From NCBI GenBank assembly GCA_947451105.1, contig CANFXY010000009.1, positions 1 to 36,151 on the forward strand: 36,151 nt of DNA, given 5' to 3'. The position numbers and the translations under genes were made by a program. Of this stretch, positions 8,727 through 17,156 are shown piece by piece; within the stretch, counting starts at the first letter, position 1; every line of letters begins with the position of its first letter. The notes below the pieces were generated by a model. That model did no database searches. It was not told the origin of the DNA and saw nothing but the letters and a program-made list of their open reading frames with translations. This DNA comes from Bacteroidota bacterium. GTDB lineage: Bacteria; Bacteroidota; Bacteroidia; NS11-12g; UBA955.

Positions 8727-9704
8727 ATGAGGATATTTTTAATTTCGGTTTTAATTGTTTTTTTAACTTCTTGTAATGATAAGACTTCAAATACGAATCA
8801 AACGGATGGTGTTGATACAAGTCAGTTTGTCGCAGCCACTGTTGCTAGAATATTTAATGAAGATTCGGCCTATTTACAGGTATTGAACCAAGTGAATTTT
8901 GGGCCAAGAGTACCCGGGACAAAAACGCATAAACAGTGTTTTGACTATTTTGTAAAGGTTTTGAGACCATTAGCCGATACCTTGTATTTGCAATATTCAA
9001 CTGCCGTTACATTTGATAAAAAGACAATACCAGTTATGAACGTTGTAGCATCTTTTAATCCTCAAGCGAGCCGAAGAATATTATTATGTGCACACTGGGA
9101 TACTAGACCTTTTGCCGATCAAGATATAAAAGACAAAGACAAGCCAATCTTGGGGGCTAATGATGGAGCAAGTGGCGTTGGGATATTGTTAGAGATTGCT
9201 TCAGTATTAAAGAAGCAGCCTGTAGATATAGGTGTAGATATAGTTCTTTTTGATGCGGAAGATTGGGGAGACAATTCGGGTAAGGTAGAAGATAGCTATT
9301 GCTTGGGTTCTCAGTATTGGGCAAAAAATCCGCATACCTCATTCTATAAGGCAGATTTTGGAATTTTATTGGACATGGTTGGTGCACCAAATGCGGTTTT
9401 TGGATTTGAAGGATACAGTTTGGCCGAAGCTCAAACCTATTTATCTATGGTTTGGTCGAGTGCAAATAGCGCAGGGTACTCTAATTATTTTAAAAATTTT
9501 GAGAGGGGTTATGTGACAGATGATCATGTCTATGTCATGAAAAATCTAAAAATCCCTATGATAGATATTATTGATTGTGACGTGAATACAGCCAGTCATT
9601 TCGGTAAATATTGGCATACCCATGGTGACAACATGGATGCTATTGATAAAAAGACCTTGAAGGCGGTTGGCCAAACATTGGTAAATGTCTTAAGCGCTTA
9701 TTAG
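8727..9704 (+). CDS. M28 family zinc lipoprotein, glutaminyl-peptide cyclotransferase-like
   Basis: A 325-residue lipoprotein (lipobox FLTSC, Cys16) of peptidase family M28, closest in pattern to the animal-type glutaminyl cyclases. These convert N-terminal Gln to pyroglutamate and are found in the Bacteroidota envelope. Supporting motifs are NFGPRVPGTKTH (57-68), CAHWDTRPF (121-129), the GANDGAS zinc/catalytic loop with Asp146, DAEDWGD with Glu178-Asp179, LLDMVG with Asp216 and the late YWHTHGD with His297/His299. The C-terminal active-site arrangement and the Trp in HWDTR favour a cyclase over an aminopeptidase. It overlaps the convergent deaminase gene by 4 bp. Four exported proteins encoded in this window expose Gln at the predicted mature N-terminus and are plausible substrates. 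Assay is needed to exclude peptidase activity. Confidence 0.82.
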   Translation: MRIFLISVLIVFLTSCNDKTSNTNQTDGVDTSQFVAATVARIFNEDSAYLQVLNQVNFGPRVPGTKTHKQCFDYFVKVLRPLADTLYLQYSTAVTFDKKTIPVMNVVASFNPQASRRILLCAHWDTRPFADQDIKDKDKPILGANDGASGVGILLEIASVLKKQPVDIGVDIVLFDAEDWGDNSGKVEDSYCLGSQYWAKNPHTSFYKADFGILLDMVGAPNAVFGFEGYSLAEAQTYLSMVWSSANSAGYSNYFKNFERGYVTDDHVYVMKNLKIPMIDIIDCDVNTASHFGKYWHTHGDNMDAIDKKTLKAVGQTLVNVLSAY

Positions 9705-10564
9705 AGCAATTGGGGCAATCCTCCAGTATGGATACAAAGGATTTTATCACTTGTTTTGAAAAAGCCCTTTGAAATAAAATCTTGAACGGCCATCATCATC
9801 TTTGCGGTATATACGAACTCCAATTGTATGCCCGTTTCTAAATAGAATTTTTGAATAAAATTTTCCAATTCAAGATCGTTTTTAGCGTATTTTCCTCGGT
9901 GGTAGGAATGTTCAATTTGCCAATTTTTTTCAGGAAATTGAGACATGATTTCATCCAATTCGAAATTGTTTTTTAAGCTGCTTATACCAATAACCTTGGT
10001 TTTGAGATTTTGACTTACGCATTCGCCCACAATGCCTTCCATTGTTGTGCCGGTGCCTAGCGATAGGAATATGTAGTCGTATTCTTTGTTTAATTCTTTG
10101 ATAATTTCGGCGCACCCCAATAAAGCAAGAGGGTGTCTTCCTCCTTCGCCTACATAAAACGCCTTTGGATTGGTCTTTTTGAATTCTTCAAATAAAGAAC
10201 TTTTATTCTTGTATTCTGTTCGGTCAACATGCATTAAAACCATGTCATTTTCTAAACACATTTTTTCAAATGCATTGGTATCTCTGGCTTCATTTCCTCT
10301 TACATAACCTAAAGTTTTTAAGCCAAATAACTTACCTGCAAATGCTGTAGCTACAAGGTGGTTGCTGTATGCACCTCCAAATGTTACCAATGTTTGACTT
10401 TTATCTGCTTCAAGTTTTTTAACTATATATTTTAGTTTGCGCCACTTATTGCCAGATATTATTGGATGTATTTGGTCATCCCTTAAAATGTCGATTTGTA
10501 ATTCATTGCCAAACCCAGAAAACTTGAGAGGTTCAACGTGGCTTTTGTTTTTTGGCAAGTTCAT
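9701..10564 (-). CDS. PLP-dependent 1-aminocyclopropane-1-carboxylate deaminase / D-cysteine desulfhydrase family enzyme
   Basis: A 287-residue fold-type II PLP enzyme. The cofactor lysine is Lys40 in SGNKWRKLKY, followed by FGGAYSNH (62-69), which binds the substrate carboxylate. A glycine-rich phosphate-binding loop is visible in LSLGTGTTMEGIVG. Family members deaminate ACC or release H2S from D-cysteine; D-cysteine desulfhydrase or a related activity is the more likely role in a Bacteroidota heterotroph. It is somewhat shorter than the roughly 325-residue characterised enzymes. It has a minus-strand promoter box 8 bp upstream and overlaps the M28 gene tail to tail. Family is sure, substrate is not. 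Confidence 0.85.
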   Translation of the reverse strand: MNLPKNKSHVEPLKFSGFGNELQIDILRDDQIHPIISGNKWRKLKYIVKKLEADKSQTLVTFGGAYSNHLVATAFAGKLFGLKTLGYVRGNEARDTNAFEKMCLENDMVLMHVDRTEYKNKSSLFEEFKKTNPKAFYVGEGGRHPLALLGCAEIIKELNKEYDYIFLSLGTGTTMEGIVGECVSQNLKTKVIGISSLKNNFELDEIMSQFPEKNWQIEHSYHRGKYAKNDLELENFIQKFYLETGIQLEFVYTAKMMMAVQDFISKGFFKTSDKILCIHTGGLPQLL

Positions 10565-10572
10565 TTAAGTTG

Positions 10573-10580
10573 CAAAAATA
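10573..10580 (-). promoter_or_regulatory. -7 promoter box of the deaminase/desulfhydrase gene
   Basis: Minus-strand TATTTTTG (10580 to 10573) ends 8 bases before the ATG at 10564. With the box at 10616-10623 it forms a compact 68-bp divergent promoter region. No clear -33 element is seen. Confidence 0.5.
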
Positions 10581-10615
10581 ACAAATCCATTTATCACTAT
10601 TAAACATTCATTGCT

Positions 10616-10623
10616 TAGCTTTG
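10616..10623 (+). promoter_or_regulatory. -7 promoter box of the patatin gene; decides its start
   Basis: TAGCTTTG matches TAnnTTTG and ends 9 bases before the ATG at 10633. A TTG in the same frame at 10621 overlaps this box and so would lie upstream of any transcript start, which excludes it as the start codon. Confidence 0.5.
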
Positions 10624-10632
10624 CTCATCAAT

Positions 10633-11394
10633 ATGTTAAAAATTGGCTTGGTGTTATCGGGCGGAGGAGCGAGAGGCGTGGCTCATTTAGGTGTTCTAAA
10701 GGCATTGGATGAGCTAGGTGTGAAAGTTTCTGCTATTTCTGGAACCAGTGCAGGTGCCATTGTAGGGGCTTTTTATTCAGCTGGATACAAGCCAGAGGAA
10801 ATTTTAAATATAGCGAAAACCCAAAAGTTTTTTGGGTTCTCTAATTTGCTTTTTGGTAAAGCTGGATTGTTTAATATGGAGGCATTTGAGTCTGTTTGTC
10901 GTACTTATTTTACCCATAATAAAATTGAACAATTAAATATTCCAATGACAATAACGGCAACTGATATTGTAAAGGGTGAGGTTCGATATTTTTCCAAAGG
11001 AGATTTATCAAAAGCACTCATGGCAAGTTCTTGTGTTCCTTTGGTTTTTGAACCGGTAAAATTTGAGAATGCGCTTATGATGGATGGCGGCATTTTAGAT
11101 AATTTTCCAATTGAACCACTGCTATCAATTTGCGATAAAATTATTGGGGTCAATGTCAATTCAATAAGTCAAAATTTTGATCAAATCCACATGAAGGATT
11201 TGTTGGATCGAAGTTTTCACATCGCGATGAAAGGCGCGATACAAGAAAAAATTAAATCTTGTGATGTTTTAATAGAGCCGGCAGATATGAGTCGATTTGG
11301 AATGTTTGATTTGTCAAAATTGGATGAAATCTATCTTGAGGGGTATAATTGTGCCAAGGGTTTAAGCAATGAAATAATTCAAATTTGTTTATAG
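10633..11394 (+). CDS. Patatin-like phospholipase family protein
   Basis: A 253-residue cytosolic-looking serine acyl hydrolase of the bacterial patatin (RssA/YlbK) type. It has no signal peptide. The oxyanion motif SGGGARG is at 9-15, the nucleophile elbow GTSAG at 37-41 (Ser39) and the dyad aspartate in MMDGGILDN (Asp151). These are all the residues needed for the Ser-Asp dyad. Such proteins hydrolyse membrane lipids or lysophospholipids; the physiological substrate here is unknown. I chose ATG 10633 rather than the upstream TTG because the protein then begins MLKIGLVLSGGG, as in relatives, and because the promoter box overlaps the TTG. It is followed after 46 bp by the DUF4286 gene. Confidence 0.9.
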   Translation: MLKIGLVLSGGGARGVAHLGVLKALDELGVKVSAISGTSAGAIVGAFYSAGYKPEEILNIAKTQKFFGFSNLLFGKAGLFNMEAFESVCRTYFTHNKIEQLNIPMTITATDIVKGEVRYFSKGDLSKALMASSCVPLVFEPVKFENALMMDGGILDNFPIEPLLSICDKIIGVNVNSISQNFDQIHMKDLLDRSFHIAMKGAIQEKIKSCDVLIEPADMSRFGMFDLSKLDEIYLEGYNCAKGLSNEIIQICL

Positions 11395-11440
11395 TAGTAA
11401 TCGATTTGCAGTTTCGCTAAAATTTAAGTTGGTTTGCATT

Positions 11441-11746
11441 ATGATTATTTACAACGTTACCTGCAATATTCCAGAAACAATAGAAACAGAATGGGTTCAT
11501 TGGATGAAACATGAGCACATTCCTGAGGTGATAGCAACAGAAAAATTTACAGGATTTAAAATGTTGAAACTATTGACCAATGTTGAAGACAATGAGGGCG
11601 TTAATTATGCCATTCAATATTATTGCCATTCAATTGAGGATTACAATGACTACTCAGAGAATTTTGGCCCTGCGTTGAAGGCCAAAACCTATGCGAAATA
11701 TGGAGATAAAGTTCTTGCATTTAGAACTTTATTGGAAGAGGTTTAA
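11441..11746 (+). CDS. DUF4286 family protein
   Basis: A 101-residue small cytosolic protein beginning MIIYNVTCNIPE and containing WVHWMKHEHIPEVIATEKF, the signature of the Bacteroidota family DUF4286. The overall pattern resembles a ferredoxin-like alpha-beta dimeric barrel. Function is unknown. ATG 11441 is chosen over an in-frame TTG at 11429 because family members start at this methionine. A degenerate box TTGGTTTG lies just upstream. Its stop codon directly abuts the stop of the convergent S9 peptidase gene, with no bases between. Confidence 0.85.
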   Translation: MIIYNVTCNIPETIETEWVHWMKHEHIPEVIATEKFTGFKMLKLLTNVEDNEGVNYAIQYYCHSIEDYNDYSENFGPALKAKTYAKYGDKVLAFRTLLEEV

Positions 11747-13921
11747 TTATAGATTTTCCATAATGTATTCTGTGATCTTTTGCATTAAATGTACGCGGTC
11801 TTTGCCTAATACATTGTGCTTATGACCAGGGTATACAAAATAGTCGAGGTAGGTGTTTCCAACATCGACAGCTGATTTGCAATACAATAAACTATGCTGC
11901 CACAAAACAACATCATCGTCACAACCATGTATCATTAATAATTTGTCTTGAAGGTTGTTGACATAATTTGTAAGATTGGCGTTTTTATATCCTTCTGGGT
12001 TTTCACTTGGAGTGTCCATGTATCTCTCTGTATACATAATTTCATATAAACTCCAATCTATTACTGGTCCACCGGCAACACCAACTTTAAACACACCTGC
12101 TTGACGGGTCATTAAACTAGTTGTCATAAAGCCGCCAAAGCTCCAACCATGCACCGCAATTCTATTTGCATCCACATATGGCAAGTTTTTAAGGTAGTTG
12201 ACTCCTGCAATTTGATCTTCCATTTCAATAGTGCCTAAGTTTCTATGTGTCGCACTCTCAAATTCATGGCCTCTATTTGAAGAACCTCTGTTGTCTAAAG
12301 TAAAGACAATGTATCCTTTTTGAGCCATTAATTGCATCCATAAATTACTGCCTGCAAGCCATGAATTGCTTATCATTTGCGCATGCGGGCCGCCGTATAC
12401 ATAAACAACCACTGGGTATTTTTTTGTTTTGTCATAATTAGGCGGTGTAATCATTCTGCAATAAAGCACGGTACCTCCATTGATAATCGGGAATATGCTT
12501 GTTTCGCCTAGTGCATAATCAGACAAAGGATTGACAGCATCCAACAGCATTTTAACCTGCTCTCCTTTATGGGTTTTAAGCATTATTTTTTTAGGTACCG
12601 AAGTGCTTGAATAAGCATCAATGAAATGGCTGAATGTAGAGTTGAAAATTGCCATATGGGTGCCTTGCTCAGTGCTTAATTTTTTTATGTCACCGTTGTC
12701 TATATTAACACTATAAATATGGCGTTCTAAAGGACTTTCTTTGGTTGCCTCAAAATAAGCAAATTCGCCTTTTGAATCAACACCTATAAGTTTTGTGACC
12801 ATCCATTTTCCTGAGGTGATTTGACGGATCATTTTACCATTTGTGTTGTATAAATACAAATGATTGTACCCATCTCTTTCGCTTTGCCAAATAAATTTAT
12901 TGTTTTCGTTGGGTAAAAAATAGAATCCATGCTGAGGCTCAATATATTTTTCGTCACGTTCTTCGAATAGCACTTTATCAAGACCGCCACTATTTGTGTT
13001 GTAGCGGTTAATGAAATCTTGATTTTGTCCTCTGTTAACAATGGCCATATAAAGATATTCTTCATCTGGGCCCCAGGCTATATTGGTTAAGTATTGGTCA
13101 AATGGCTCTCCGGTTTCAAGGTAGGTCACCTTTTGTGTACTTAAATCAAATATACCAACGGTGACATGGTGGCTTTTTGCTCCTGCAATTGGATACTTAA
13201 TCGTATTAACAGTTGCAGGCATTTTGCTGTTGTCATAAATGGCATAATCGCTAACCATACTTTCGTCCATTCTGTAAAAGGCTAATTTGTTGCCGCTTGG
13301 ACTCCAAAATAGGCCTTTGTCAATTCCGAATTCGTTGCGGTGAACGGTTTGGCCGTATACAATTCCTTTGCCACCGTCGTTTGTTATTTGTTTAATGCCA
13401 TTGCTAGATACAATAAAAATGTTGTTGTTCTCAACATAAGCAACTTGATTGTTTCCGTTGTTGTATTCGTTTGATCCCGCATTTTTTGAAATGCTTAAAA
13501 TGAGTCTGAATGCTTGGGCGGGAATATTAAAATTAAGGTATTCGTTGTCTTTGAAAATTTTAATGTTGTCATTATCTATCCATTCAAATGCCGGGAAGGA
13601 TTTAAATGTCAATCCAGTTTTGTAGGTATTGGCAGCATTGTTTAAACTTTCAATGCTTACGCTGCTGTCTTCTTTATTGGTTTCTATATCTACAATAACA
13701 AGTTTTTGAGGTTTGCTTGATTTTACATATGCATATTTACTGCCGCCGGGAAGCCATTGAAGAGCATTGAGATTTTGTGTGCGCAATGATTTATTGTTTT
13801 CTTTGTCAAACATCAATATGGCTTCATCCATATTTAAATATTTAGTTCCTTGCGCAAATATGGAAACGGAACATACTATTAGAAAAGCAGTTAAAATTGA
13901 TTTGAAATGGTTTGAATGCAT
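11747..13921 (-). CDS. S9 family peptidase, dipeptidyl peptidase IV type
   Basis: A 724-residue exported serine peptidase that removes dipeptides from N-termini, typically after Pro or Ala, in the periplasm. It has a signal peptide ending IFA|Q (cleavage predicted after Ala23). The DPP IV-type eight-bladed beta-propeller fills roughly residues 90-470, and the alpha/beta-hydrolase domain follows. The catalytic triad is visible: Ser594 in HGWSFGGF, Asp669 in HGCDDDVV and His700 in YPGHKHN. Length matches bacterial DPP IV. The gene is divergent from dapD, with overlapping palindromes just upstream of its start, and runs tail to tail into the DUF4286 gene. In Bacteroidota these enzymes support peptide scavenging. 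Confidence 0.93.
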   Translation of the reverse strand: MHSNHFKSILTAFLIVCSVSIFAQGTKYLNMDEAILMFDKENNKSLRTQNLNALQWLPGGSKYAYVKSSKPQKLVIVDIETNKEDSSVSIESLNNAANTYKTGLTFKSFPAFEWIDNDNIKIFKDNEYLNFNIPAQAFRLILSISKNAGSNEYNNGNNQVAYVENNNIFIVSSNGIKQITNDGGKGIVYGQTVHRNEFGIDKGLFWSPSGNKLAFYRMDESMVSDYAIYDNSKMPATVNTIKYPIAGAKSHHVTVGIFDLSTQKVTYLETGEPFDQYLTNIAWGPDEEYLYMAIVNRGQNQDFINRYNTNSGGLDKVLFEERDEKYIEPQHGFYFLPNENNKFIWQSERDGYNHLYLYNTNGKMIRQITSGKWMVTKLIGVDSKGEFAYFEATKESPLERHIYSVNIDNGDIKKLSTEQGTHMAIFNSTFSHFIDAYSSTSVPKKIMLKTHKGEQVKMLLDAVNPLSDYALGETSIFPIINGGTVLYCRMITPPNYDKTKKYPVVVYVYGGPHAQMISNSWLAGSNLWMQLMAQKGYIVFTLDNRGSSNRGHEFESATHRNLGTIEMEDQIAGVNYLKNLPYVDANRIAVHGWSFGGFMTTSLMTRQAGVFKVGVAGGPVIDWSLYEIMYTERYMDTPSENPEGYKNANLTNYVNNLQDKLLMIHGCDDDVVLWQHSLLYCKSAVDVGNTYLDYFVYPGHKHNVLGKDRVHLMQKITEYIMENL

Positions 13922-13930
13922 TTGAATTGT

Positions 13931-13947
13931 ATTTGCAGCAAATTTGC
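13931..13947. repeat. Overlapping palindromes upstream of the S9 peptidase gene
   Basis: Three alternating half-sites, ATTTGC (13931-13936), GCAAAT (13938-13943) and ATTTGC (13942-13947), create two overlapping palindromes. They lie 10-26 bases before the S9 start codon. On the minus strand the segment includes CAAATTTG, one base from the TAnnTTTG -7 consensus, so the symmetric element may overlap the promoter. It could be an operator; chance is possible in AT-rich sequence. Confidence 0.3.
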
Positions 13948-14086
13948 GAAAAAATAAGTGTAAATAAAATATAGAAGTATAAAGAGTGCTTTTGTGTGCA
14001 TTTGTTCAGAAAATGCTTGACGCTAATTCTATTTGATGTTTCATGGTTTTTTGCGTTATTTTGTAGGGACATTAAATTAAATAAAA

Positions 14087-14917
14087 ATGACAGAAATGCA
14101 AGAATTAAGAAATCGTATAGAAGCTGCGTGGGACAATAGAGAACTATTGAAAGACGACGGAACAAAGAAAGCGATTTTGTCATTGATTGAATCTTTAGAC
14201 AAAGGGAAGATTCGTGTTGCTGAGCCAAAAGAAAATGGGGAAGGTTGGCAAGTGAATGAATGGGTGAAAAAGGGTGTTATACTGTATTTCCCTATACAAC
14301 AAATTGAAACTGAGAAATTGGGATCTTATGAATTTTGTGATAAAATTCCCTTGAAGAATGATTATGCATCTCAAGGAGTTAGAGCTGTAATGGGTTCTGT
14401 TGCAAGATATGGGGCGTTTATAAATAAAGGTGTAATTTTAATGCCAAGTTTTGTAAATATTGGCGCTTTTGTTGATTCAGGTACTATGGTAGATACATGG
14501 GCTACGGTTGGTTCATGTGCTCAAATAGGGAAAAATGTACATTTAAGCGGTGGCGTAGGGATTGGTGGCGTTTTAGAGCCAGTCCAAGCAGCCCCAGTTA
14601 TTATAGAAGACGATTGTTTTATTGGTTCAAGGTGTATAGTTGTTGAAGGTGCTCATATTGGAAAGGAAGCTGTATTGGGCGCAGGTGTTACAATCACTCA
14701 ATCAACAAAAATAATTGATGTGACAGGCTCTGAGCCGGTTACTTACAAAGGTTATGTGCCTGAGAGATCAGTTGTAATTCCAGGTTCATATGAAAAAGAT
14801 TTTCCTGCAGGAAAATACCATGTGCCTTGCGCAATCATCATTGGTCAAAGAAAACCAAGCACTGATTTGAAAACATCTTTAAATGATGCTTTACGTGATT
14901 TTAATGTGGCCGTCTGA
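14087..14917 (+). CDS. dapD: 2,3,4,5-tetrahydropyridine-2,6-dicarboxylate N-succinyltransferase
   Basis: A 276-residue enzyme of the succinylase branch of diaminopimelate/lysine synthesis. It transfers succinyl from succinyl-CoA to tetrahydrodipicolinate. The N-terminal helical domain begins MTEMQELRNRIEAAW, and the left-handed parallel beta-helix of hexapeptide repeats follows (about 100-240, with GAFVDSGTMVDTWATVGSCAQIGKN and HLSGGVGIGGVLEPVQAAPV as split DapD signatures). Length equals the usual 274. The stop overlaps the start of the next gene by one base (TGATG), so the glycosyltransferase is translationally coupled. Product meso-DAP feeds peptidoglycan and lysine. Confidence 0.96.
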   Translation: MTEMQELRNRIEAAWDNRELLKDDGTKKAILSLIESLDKGKIRVAEPKENGEGWQVNEWVKKGVILYFPIQQIETEKLGSYEFCDKIPLKNDYASQGVRAVMGSVARYGAFINKGVILMPSFVNIGAFVDSGTMVDTWATVGSCAQIGKNVHLSGGVGIGGVLEPVQAAPVIIEDDCFIGSRCIVVEGAHIGKEAVLGAGVTITQSTKIIDVTGSEPVTYKGYVPERSVVIPGSYEKDFPAGKYHVPCAIIIGQRKPSTDLKTSLNDALRDFNVAV

Positions 14918-15999
14918 TGAATATTGGATTTGATGCAAAACGGTATTTTCATAACAAGTCAGGTTTAGGTAATTACAGCCGCGACCTAGTCAATGGCTTG
15001 ATTAAATTGCACCCTGAAAACAAATATTATTTATTTGATCCTAGTCCATCAACTTTAAATTTACCATCGAATACGATAGCCGCAGTGCCGCAAAAAAACT
15101 CTATGTTTTGGCGCATAAAAGGCATTCAAAAAGATATTGAATTGCATAAAATTGATATATTCCATGGGTTGAGCAATGAATTGCCCTTTGGAAAATGGCC
15201 TGAAAAAACCAAAAAAATTGTAACCATTCACGATGTGATTTTTCGGACGTATCCAAACCATTATTCAGTTTTGGACAGGGAAATTTACCATCAAAAAACC
15301 AAACACGCTTTGAAAATTGCAGATCATGTGGTGGCAACTAGCCAGTCGACTGCCGATGATCTTTTGAAGTTGTATGGCGCAGCGGAAGATAAATTAAGTG
15401 TGGTATACCAAACCTGTGGCGAAGGGCATTGGAAAACGTATTCTCAAGATGGGTTGACCAGCTTTGCCTTTAATAAACGATTGCCATCAAAGTTTGCCCT
15501 TTATGTAAGTAGTTTTCAAACCAGGAAAAACCACTTGCAATTACTAAAAGGACTTAAGGCATCGGGTTTAAAAGATTTTAATTTGGTGTTGGCTGGTAAA
15601 AAGGGAGAAACATTAATTGCTTGTCATCAATATATTATTGAAAATGGTCTTAGCAAGCAGGTTATTATATTAAATGATTTACAAAATTCCGAGTTGCCAT
15701 TGTTGTACAGATGTGCAAGTTCATTTATCTATCCAAGTATGGTAGAAGGTTTTGGAATTCCGCTAATAGAGGCAGCCTGCGCTGGTTTGCCACTGGCTGT
15801 TAATGATATACCTGTTTTTAGAGAATTAGCGCCAGCAAGCGCTTTGAAGTTCGATGCCTCAGATGAAAATACTATTGCAGCCTCTGTTTTACATTTAAAT
15901 AAAATGGAAAAGTTGGATTATAGTTTGTATTTGGAAAAATTTAAAACGGAATACGCAACAGAGAAAATGTATTCGATTTACAACTCAGTGTTGTCTTGA
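14917..15999 (+). CDS. Glycosyltransferase family 4 (GT-B fold)
   Basis: A 360-residue glycosyltransferase with an N-terminal acceptor domain starting MNIGFDAKRYFHNKSGLGNYSRDLV (first half shown by family resemblance) and a C-terminal sugar-nucleotide domain. The GT4 E-x7-E motif is VEGFGIPLIE with Glu277 and Glu285. No signal peptide or membrane helix is evident, so it acts on the cytosolic face, probably in cell-surface glycan or LPS assembly. It starts within the dapD stop codon and ends 2 bp from the end of convergent galE. Donor and acceptor are unknown. Confidence 0.9.
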   Translation: MNIGFDAKRYFHNKSGLGNYSRDLVNGLIKLHPENKYYLFDPSPSTLNLPSNTIAAVPQKNSMFWRIKGIQKDIELHKIDIFHGLSNELPFGKWPEKTKKIVTIHDVIFRTYPNHYSVLDREIYHQKTKHALKIADHVVATSQSTADDLLKLYGAAEDKLSVVYQTCGEGHWKTYSQDGLTSFAFNKRLPSKFALYVSSFQTRKNHLQLLKGLKASGLKDFNLVLAGKKGETLIACHQYIIENGLSKQVIILNDLQNSELPLLYRCASSFIYPSMVEGFGIPLIEAACAGLPLAVNDIPVFRELAPASALKFDASDENTIAASVLHLNKMEKLDYSLYLEKFKTEYATEKMYSIYNSVLS

Positions 16000-16001
16000 T
16001 T

Positions 16002-17006
16002 TTATTTGTTTTTAAGCGAAAGCTGCCAATTCCAAGAAGAAACCAGCATTTCAGTTAAGTCCAATTGGGCTTCCCAACCTAATTTTAACTTTGCTTTTGA
16101 TGCATCAGCCCAAACTTTTTCGACATCACCCGGTCTGCGGGGACCTATGCTATAGTTTAGTTTTATATTGTTAACTTTTTCGAAGGTGTTTATAATTTCT
16201 AATACGGTTAATCCATTACCTGTTCCGATATTTATCACTTCAAATTTGTTTTCTGGATTCTCTTTTATGAAGGTAAGCGCTTTAACATGTGCATCTGCTA
16301 AATCTACTACATGTATATAATCTCTTATGCAGGTGCCATCTTTGGTGTTATAATCGCTTCCAAATACAGTTAGTTTTTCGCGAATTCCAGCAGCAGTTTG
16401 GGTAATAAAAGGAACCAAATTATTTGGAATTCCTAAAGGAAGTTCGCCAATTTTACTGCTAGGATGTGCACCTATTGGATTAAAGTACCTTAGTGAAACG
16501 GTGTTAAGGAATTTACAGTCTTGCAAAATGTCTTCACCAATTTGCTTGGTTCTTCCATAGGGGGAGTTGGCTCTTTTGGTTGCTGCTGTCTCATTTACTG
16601 GCGAGGAGTCTGGTTCTCCATAAACAGTGCAAGAGGAGCTAAATACAATATTTTTAACATTATTGGTTTCCATAGTACTTAGCAAAGTATTTAAGCCATT
16701 TATATTGTTAATATAATATTTAAGAGGCTGTTCAACCGACTCTCCAACGGCTTTAAAAGCGGCAAAATGTATAACTGCTTCAATTTGGTGTTTGGTAAAA
16801 ACCTCTGATAATGCTTTACCGTTGCAGATATCAATATTGTAATAGTTTAGTTTTGTATTTGTAATCGATTCAAGTCTTTCAAGGACTTCAAATTCAGTAT
16901 TGCTCAGGTTGTCAATAATTATAGGTGTGTAATTGTTTTTTATCAATTCAACCACTGTGTGTGAACCAATATACCCCAGGCCACCTGTAACTAATATGTT
17001 TCTCAT
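16002..17006 (-). CDS. galE: UDP-glucose 4-epimerase
   Basis: A 334-residue short-chain dehydrogenase-type epimerase that interconverts UDP-glucose and UDP-galactose. The NAD-binding motif GGLGYIGSH is at 8-16. Catalytic residues match E. coli GalE shifted by one: Ser125 in SSSCTVYG, Tyr150 and Lys154 in SPYGRTK. The substrate-binding ending LGWEAQLDLTEML is also typical. It supplies UDP-Gal (or UDP-GalNAc) for surface polysaccharides, fitting the neighbouring glycosyltransferase. A 150-bp gap separates it from odhB on the same strand; I see no good TAnnTTTG box there. Confidence 0.95.
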   Translation of the reverse strand: MRNILVTGGLGYIGSHTVVELIKNNYTPIIIDNLSNTEFEVLERLESITNTKLNYYNIDICNGKALSEVFTKHQIEAVIHFAAFKAVGESVEQPLKYYINNINGLNTLLSTMETNNVKNIVFSSSCTVYGEPDSSPVNETAATKRANSPYGRTKQIGEDILQDCKFLNTVSLRYFNPIGAHPSSKIGELPLGIPNNLVPFITQTAAGIREKLTVFGSDYNTKDGTCIRDYIHVVDLADAHVKALTFIKENPENKFEVINIGTGNGLTVLEIINTFEKVNNIKLNYSIGPRRPGDVEKVWADASKAKLKLGWEAQLDLTEMLVSSWNWQLSLKNK

Positions 17007-17156
17007 GAAATTCTATTTTACGGTTAATGTTTGATGTTCTTGATGTCTTTTGGGACAAGTTTCCCTGCCGTTAGCCTTGATTTTAACTTGAAGCGATACA
17101 ACAATTTGGTCTATAAAGTTTTGACCAAAAATTGAATTTGGGGTATCCGATTAAAA

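Noticed and set aside
13842-14228. A 128-codon minus-strand frame spanning the S9-dapD divergent gap
   Set aside because: It overlaps the starts of two well-supported genes, would block both promoters, and its product shows no family pattern.
14917-17006. A polysaccharide biosynthesis locus (GT4 plus galE)
   Set aside because: Only two convergent genes are present, with no flippase, polymerase or further transferases; the GT4 gene is coupled to dapD, not to a glycan cluster.
17031-17046. Direct repeat TTGATGT x2 at 9-bp spacing upstream of galE
   Set aside because: Only two short copies and no promoter box in register; not enough to call an operator.
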